From positions 5,642,001 through 5,706,000 of the forward strand of contig NZ_FPJG01000006.1 of NCBI RefSeq assembly GCF_900119165.1: DNA of 64,000 bases, read 5' to 3'. This document shows positions 59,929 to 64,000 of this stretch, in pieces. The stretch comes from Amycolatopsis australiensis (lineage in GTDB: Bacteria; Actinomycetota; Actinomycetes; Mycobacteriales; Pseudonocardiaceae). Both the position numbers and the translations under genes were made by a program. Position 1 is the first letter of the stretch, and each line of letters opens with the position of its first letter. The notes under the pieces were generated by a model, which saw only the letters and a program-made list of their open reading frames with translations, did no database searches and was not told where the DNA came from.

Positions 59929-61380
59929 ATGAAGTTCGTCGCCATCACCGCCTGCCCCACCGGAATCGCGCACACCTACATGGCCGCCGAGTCGCTGGAG
60001 CAGGCCGCCAAGGCCAACGGCGACACGATCGTCGTCGAGACGCAGGGCTCCGCCGGGTCCGAACCGCTGTCCGAAGCCGACATCGCGAGCGCCGACGCCG
60101 TCATCTTCGCCGCCGACCTCGCCGTGCGGGGACGCGAACGGTTCGCCGGGAAGCCGATCGTCGAAGCGCCGGTCAAGGCCGCGATCAACGACGCCGCCGG
60201 ATTGTTCGAACGCGCGAAGGCCGCGGCCCGCGAGCCCGTGCCCGCCCCGGCCGCCGAGCCGGAGCTGACGTCCAAGGCCGGCGTCAACGACAAGGCGGGC
60301 ACCCGGTTCCGCCAGTGGCTGATGACCGGCGTCAGCTACCTCATCCCGTTCGTCGCCGCGGGCGGGCTGCTGATCGCGCTCGGGTTCGCGCTCGGCGGCT
60401 ACCGGATCTCGGACGCGCCCGCGGTCACCGAGCACTTCGACGCCGGTTCGGTGGCGGGGTGGGCCGCGCTGATGTTCCAGATCGGCAGCGCCGCGTTCAA
60501 GTTCCTGGTGCCGGTGCTGGCCGGGTTCATCGCCTTCGCGATGGCCGACCGCCCGGCCATCGCGCCCGGCTTCGTGGGCGGCGCGATCGCCGTCACCGTC
60601 GGAGCCGGCTTCCTCGGCGGCCTCGTCGCCGGCCTGCTGGCCGGTGGTGTCGTGCTGGCGCTGAAGAAGATCCAGGTGCCGAAGGCGATGCGCGGCATCA
60701 TGCCGGTGGTCGTCTACCCGCTGCTCGGGTCCATCGTGGTCGGTGTGCTGATGTACGTCGTGGTCGGCAAGCCGATCGCGGCGGCGACCACGGGGCTGAC
60801 CCACTGGCTCAACAGCCTCAGCGGCGTCAGCGCGCTGCTGCTGGGTGCGCTGCTGGGCCTGATGATGGCGTTCGACATGGGCGGGCCGGTCAACAAGGCC
60901 GCCTACGCGTTCGCCGTCGGCGGCCTGACCACCGGTGCCACGGCGTCGCTGCAGATCATGGCCGCGGTGATGGCGGCAGGCATGGTGCCGCCGCTGGCGC
61001 TGGCGCTGGCCTCGACCGCGCGGAAGAAGCTGTTCACCGAAGCCGAACGCGAGAACGGCCGGGCGGCCTGGCTGCTCGGCGCGTCGTTCATCACCGAGGG
61101 CGCGATCCCGTTCGCCGCGGCGGACCCGTTCCGGGTGATCCCGTCGGTCATGCTGGGTTCGGCCGTCACCGGCGCGCTGTCGATGGCGTTCGGCGCGACC
61201 CTGCGTGCCCCGCACGGCGGGATCTTCGTGCTCCCGCTGATCGGCAATCCGCTGCTGTTCCTCGTCGCCCTGGTCGCGGGTACGGCCGTCGCGGCCGGCT
61301 CGGTGATCGTCCTCAAGCAGGTGCGGTTCCGGGCGGGCGAACGCTCCGCCGCCGTCACCGCCCACACCGTCAACGCGTGA
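59929..61380 (+). CDS. Fructose PTS enzyme IIBC
   Basis: A 483-residue permease. The IIB domain is at residues 1-100 with the phosphorylated Cys9 (AITACPTGIAHTYMAAE). An Ala/Pro linker leads to the IIC membrane domain (about 125-470, MTGVSYLIPFVAAGGLLIALGF) with about nine membrane segments. It imports fructose and phosphorylates it at C1. HPr is encoded 11 bases later. Confidence 0.94.
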   Translation: MKFVAITACPTGIAHTYMAAESLEQAAKANGDTIVVETQGSAGSEPLSEADIASADAVIFAADLAVRGRERFAGKPIVEAPVKAAINDAAGLFERAKAAAREPVPAPAAEPELTSKAGVNDKAGTRFRQWLMTGVSYLIPFVAAGGLLIALGFALGGYRISDAPAVTEHFDAGSVAGWAALMFQIGSAAFKFLVPVLAGFIAFAMADRPAIAPGFVGGAIAVTVGAGFLGGLVAGLLAGGVVLALKKIQVPKAMRGIMPVVVYPLLGSIVVGVLMYVVVGKPIAAATTGLTHWLNSLSGVSALLLGALLGLMMAFDMGGPVNKAAYAFAVGGLTTGATASLQIMAAVMAAGMVPPLALALASTARKKLFTEAERENGRAAWLLGASFITEGAIPFAAADPFRVIPSVMLGSAVTGALSMAFGATLRAPHGGIFVLPLIGNPLLFLVALVAGTAVAAGSVIVLKQVRFRAGERSAAVTAHTVNA

Positions 61381-61391
61381 AGGAGTCCACT

Positions 61392-61670
61392 GTGTACCGA
61401 CGTCGCACGCTCGTCGCCAGCGCGGTCGGGCTGCACGCCCGCCCGGCGGGCCTGGTCGCGAAGACGGCCGCCGGTCAGCGGGCGAAGGTGAAGATCGCCA
61501 AGGTCACCGGCGGCGTCCCGGGCGACCCGGTCGACGCGGCCAGCGTCCTGGGCCTGATGACCCTGGGCGCCGGGCACGGCGACGAGGTGGAGCTGACCGC
61601 CGAGGGCGACGCGGCCCGGGAGTCGGTCGACGCACTGGCCGAGCTGATCGCCCAGGACCTGGACGCATAG
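61392..61670 (+). CDS. ptsH: Phosphocarrier protein HPr
   Basis: A 92-residue HPr with His15 in VGLHARPAG and the regulatory-site region ASVLGLMTLG; the residue at position 46 context is Ser. The GTG start follows AAGGAG. Together with ptsI at 56106 the cluster encodes a complete fructose PTS within 5.6 kb. Confidence 0.93.
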   Translation: MYRRRTLVASAVGLHARPAGLVAKTAAGQRAKVKIAKVTGGVPGDPVDAASVLGLMTLGAGHGDEVELTAEGDAARESVDALAELIAQDLDA

Positions 61671-61680
61671 GCCCAAGCGG

Positions 61681-62268
61681 TCAGGCCGGGCCGAGCAACG
61701 CGATCGAGGCGCGCACCGCGACTTCGGTGACGTCGCCGGCCCGGCCGCCGTCCTCCACCGTCGTCGCGATCAGTTCCCGCAGTCCGCCCAGGAGCATGAT
61801 CGCCAGCTGGCGGGACGGCGGGCTGATCCCCGCGGCGCGCAGGGCCGGGGTGTCCGTCAGCTGCTGGGTCATCGCGATGAACCCCTCCATCGCGTCGCGC
61901 TGCAGGTCGCGGGCCGCGGCGCCGAGGGCCGGGACGTCGCGGATCCAGCTCAGCGTGATCGCCGGCTCGGACTCCGCGCACGCGATCCACGCTTCGATCG
62001 CCTGGCGGACCTGGGCATGCCACGGCGCGCGCGGGTCGACCGCCTCGGAGATCCGCTGGATCATCGAGCGGTTCGCGTCGGCCAGCAGGGCGATCAGGCA
62101 CTCTTCCCGGCCGGCGAAGTGCTCGTAGAACGTCCGGCGGGACGTGCGGGCGCGCCGGACGATGTCCGCGACGGTCGTGTCGCGGAAGCCGGTCTCGGTG
62201 ATGGACGCGGCGAGCCCGTCGAGCAGCCGCTGCCGGTGCCGGCGGGTGTCGACGTCCACGGAAGTCAC
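61681..62268 (-). CDS. TetR family regulator of the P450 unit
   Basis: A 195-residue TetR regulator with helix-turn-helix at about residues 30-55 (TTVADIVRRARTSRRTFYEHFAGREEC). It starts at a GTG 6 bases after AGGGG. It is divergent from a cytochrome P450 gene, and the 95-base spacer is filled with nested GTACC/GGTAC palindromes. It probably represses the P450 unit and itself. Its stop is 10 bases after the convergent ptsH. Confidence 0.9.
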   Translation of the reverse strand: MTSVDVDTRRHRQRLLDGLAASITETGFRDTTVADIVRRARTSRRTFYEHFAGREECLIALLADANRSMIQRISEAVDPRAPWHAQVRQAIEAWIACAESEPAITLSWIRDVPALGAAARDLQRDAMEGFIAMTQQLTDTPALRAAGISPPSRQLAIMLLGGLRELIATTVEDGGRAGDVTEVAVRASIALLGPA

Positions 62269-62305
62269 GGTATACCCCTCGCTGCGGCCCGCTCTTGAAC
62301 CTGGA

Positions 62306-62347
62306 TGGTACACCGGCGTACCGTACCGACGGTACGCTCGCGTACCA
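62306..62347. promoter_or_regulatory. Nested GTACC palindromes between TetR and P450 genes
   Basis: The core is GCGTACCGT-ACCG-ACGGTACGC (62316-62337), a perfect 9-bp inverted repeat. It is framed by TGGTAC (62306-62311) and GTACCA (62342-62347). A third repeat, GGTACGC-TC-GCGTACC, covers 62331-62346. This is a typical TetR operator array that can hold more than one dimer. Confidence 0.68.
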
Positions 62348-62363
62348 CCTTCCGGGAGGGTCG

Positions 62364-63656
62364 ATGCCGACCATGACCAGCGCCGTGACGCTGCCGCCGG
62401 GGCCGACGGCACCGCGCGCCGTCCAAGGCGCCTACGCACTGACGCAGCCCCTGCGCGGCCTGCGCCGCCTGCGCGACCGCTACGGGGACGCCTTCACGGT
62501 GAACGTGCCGATCTTCGGCAACGCCGTCGTGATCAGCGATCCCGCCGAGATCAAGCAGCTGTTCACGTCCGGGCCCGAGCTGGTCGACAACCTGGAGGTC
62601 AACCTCGGCCGGGTGCTCGGGCCGCGGTCGCTGTTCGCCTTGTCCGGCGAGGAGCACAAGCGGCAGCGCAAGCTCCTGGTCCCGCCGTTCCACGGCCGCC
62701 GGCTGGCCGCCTACGAGAAGATCGTGGAAGCGGAGGCCGTGCGCGAGTTCGCGAGCTGGCCGGAAGAGCGCCCGTTCGCGACGCTGCCGTCGATGATGCG
62801 GATCACGCTCAACGCCATCCTCCGCGCGGTGTTCGGCGCCGAAGGGGCCGAGTTCGCCGAGCTGCGCGAGCTCCTGCCGCCGTTCGTCACCCTCGGGTCC
62901 CGCCTCGCCGTGCTGCCGATCCCGAAGAAGGGCCGCTTCAACCCGTGGCGCCGCTTCGAAGCAATGCGCCGCGAGTACGACGCGATCGTCGGCCGGCTGA
63001 TCGCGAAAGCCCGTCCGGACGGCGACGACGTCCTGTCGATGATGCTGCAGACCCGCTACGACGACGGATCGCGGCTGACCCGCGAGGAGATCTCCGACCA
63101 GCTCCTCACCCTGCTCACCGCCGGTCACGAAACCACCGCGACGACGCTGGCCTGGGCCGTCGAACGCCTGCGCCGCCACCCCGCGCTGCTGGCTGAACTG
63201 CAAGGCGACGACGGCACGCTCCTCGACGCCACGATCCTCGAGGTCCAGCGCACCCGCCCGGTCATCGACCTCACCGCCCGCCAGGTCAGGCAGGACGGCT
63301 TCCGGCTGGGTCGCTGGACGCTGCCGAAGGGGTACGCGGTACTCGTCAGCATCGCGCTGATCCACGACGACGACGCCGTCTTCCCGCACGCGGCCACCTT
63401 CGACCCGCACCGCTTCGCCGGCGCGCGCCCGGACCTCTACCAGTGGATCCCGTTCGGCGGCGGCACCCGCCGCTGCCTCGGCGCCGCCTTCGCGACCATG
63501 GAGATGACGGTCGTGCTGCGGACGCTCCTGCGGGAGTTCACCCTCGTCCCGGCCGCCGAGCCGGGCGAACGCTGGCATTCGCGGGGCGTGGCCTACGCCC
63601 CGGCCAAGGGCGGCCGCGCTGTCGTGCGCCGCCGGACCACCGGAGGAGCGCAGTGA
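62364..63656 (+). CDS. Cytochrome P450
   Basis: A 430-residue P450. It has the I-helix oxygen-binding motif AGHETT, the K-helix ExxR in EVQRTRP, and the heme loop FGGGTRRCLG with the ligand Cys at about 371. The N terminus (ALTQPLRGLRRLRDRYGDAFTV) has no membrane anchor. I chose the ATG at 62364 behind GGGAGGG. It shares four bases with the following hydrolase gene, so the pair probably oxidises and then hydrolyses a compound sensed by the TetR regulator. No ferredoxin gene is seen in the window. Confidence 0.94.
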   Translation: MPTMTSAVTLPPGPTAPRAVQGAYALTQPLRGLRRLRDRYGDAFTVNVPIFGNAVVISDPAEIKQLFTSGPELVDNLEVNLGRVLGPRSLFALSGEEHKRQRKLLVPPFHGRRLAAYEKIVEAEAVREFASWPEERPFATLPSMMRITLNAILRAVFGAEGAEFAELRELLPPFVTLGSRLAVLPIPKKGRFNPWRRFEAMRREYDAIVGRLIAKARPDGDDVLSMMLQTRYDDGSRLTREEISDQLLTLLTAGHETTATTLAWAVERLRRHPALLAELQGDDGTLLDATILEVQRTRPVIDLTARQVRQDGFRLGRWTLPKGYAVLVSIALIHDDDAVFPHAATFDPHRFAGARPDLYQWIPFGGGTRRCLGAAFATMEMTVVLRTLLREFTLVPAAEPGERWHSRGVAYAPAKGGRAVVRRRTTGGAQ

Positions 63657-64000
63657 CCGAAGAGATCGCCGACGTCGGCCGCGGAATTTCCCTGGCGTAC
63701 GAACGGATCGGGGACCGCGGCGCCGAGCCGCTGGTCCTCGTCGCCGGACTGGGCCAGCAGCTGCACAGCTGGCCGGACGCCTTCTGCGCGCAGCTGGCCG
63801 AGCGCGGCTTCGAGGTCATCCGGTTCGACAACCGCGACGCCGGGCGCTCGACACACCCGCGCTTCCGGCCGCCGAGCCTCTTCGGCATGCTCGCCGGCCG
63901 GTTCCCGCCGCAGCAGTACGACCTGAAGGACATGGCCGCCGACACCGCGGGCCTGCTCGACGCCCTGGCGCTGGAACGCGTCCACATCGCGGGCGTGTCG
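63653..64000 (+). CDS. Alpha/beta hydrolase (N-terminal part)
   Basis: The first 116 residues of an alpha/beta hydrolase that runs off the window. GTG start overlaps the P450 stop (GTGA). The visible part has LVLVAGLGQQLHSW for the oxyanion region and RFDNRDAGRST, a block found in esterase and epoxide-hydrolase-like members. The last visible residues (ALERVHIAGVS) lead into the nucleophile elbow. Confidence 0.83.
   Translation, partial: MTEEIADVGRGISLAYERIGDRGAEPLVLVAGLGQQLHSWPDAFCAQLAERGFEVIRFDNRDAGRSTHPRFRPPSLFGMLAGRFPPQQYDLKDMAADTAGLLDALALERVHIAGVS

Noticed and set aside
1..64000. tRNA, rRNA, insertion sequence or prophage
   Set aside because: I found no transposase, integrase, phage structural gene or recognisable tRNA cloverleaf on reading both strands. 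A dedicated tRNA scan was not possible.

Overview
The window reads as a chromosome segment of a high-GC actinomycete, most probably of the Pseudonocardiaceae (Amycolatopsis-like). The basis is the GC-rich sequence, frequent GTG and TTG starts, genes packed with 4-bp ATGA/GTGA overlaps, a tmsA/tmsB pair for 10-methyl fatty acids, a DUF6292 protein pair and a corynebacterial-type ptsI/fru arrangement. The genus is an inference. I see no rRNA, tRNA, insertion sequence, prophage or CRISPR array. It looks like a catabolic and accessory region of an ordinary chromosome.

Layout. (1) 0-9.8 kb: the end of a branched-chain-type solute-binding protein, its permeases and ATPases (one a LivM-LivG fusion), two short-chain dehydrogenases on the other strand, then a copper amine oxidase, a MoaF-like protein and a YtcJ-type amidohydrolase. 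(2) 10.0-24.6 kb: a TetR regulator followed by an uptake-and-oxidation island. It holds a dipeptide-type ABC transporter, an O-methyltransferase-like protein, three alpha/beta hydrolases, two odd aldo/keto-reductase-like proteins, a dehydrogenase, an amidohydrolase and a zinc alcohol dehydrogenase. Six copies of one operator-like box (CTAC-N4-GTAG-A) lie in four of its promoter regions. (3) 24.6-33.3 kb: a GMC oxidoreductase, an aldehyde dehydrogenase and a homoprotocatechuate (3,4-dihydroxyphenylacetate) meta-cleavage operon made of a FAH-RraA fusion, a GntR regulator, a DapA-like lyase, hpaE and hpaD. (4) 33.3-36.7 kb: an S9 peptidase, two divergent DUF6292 paralogues and a DivIVA-like coiled-coil protein. 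(5) 37-41.2 kb: tmsA-tmsB, a cold-shock protein and a fatty-acid desaturase. (6) 41.2-54.9 kb: a glucuronoxylan locus with a CE4 deacetylase, GH10, two LacI regulators, GH115, a sugar ABC importer, GH3 and an SGNH esterase. (7) 55-61.7 kb: a Gls24/Asp23 protein, a RibD-like reductase and a self-contained fructose phosphotransferase system. (8) 61.7-64 kb: a TetR regulator divergent from a cytochrome P450 with a downstream hydrolase cut by the window end.

How parts may work together. The amine oxidase and MoaF would turn arylalkylamines such as tyramine into aldehydes, aldehyde dehydrogenases would give arylacetates, and the hpa operon would open the ring after hydroxylation. The hydroxylase is not in the window, so this link is an inference. 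The xylan locus covers backbone cutting, side-chain removal, uptake and intracellular hydrolysis. The desaturase near tmsAB can supply the oleoyl chain that TmsB methylates. The strongest candidate for something undescribed is the TetR-centred island at 10-24.6 kb, whose substrate I cannot name.
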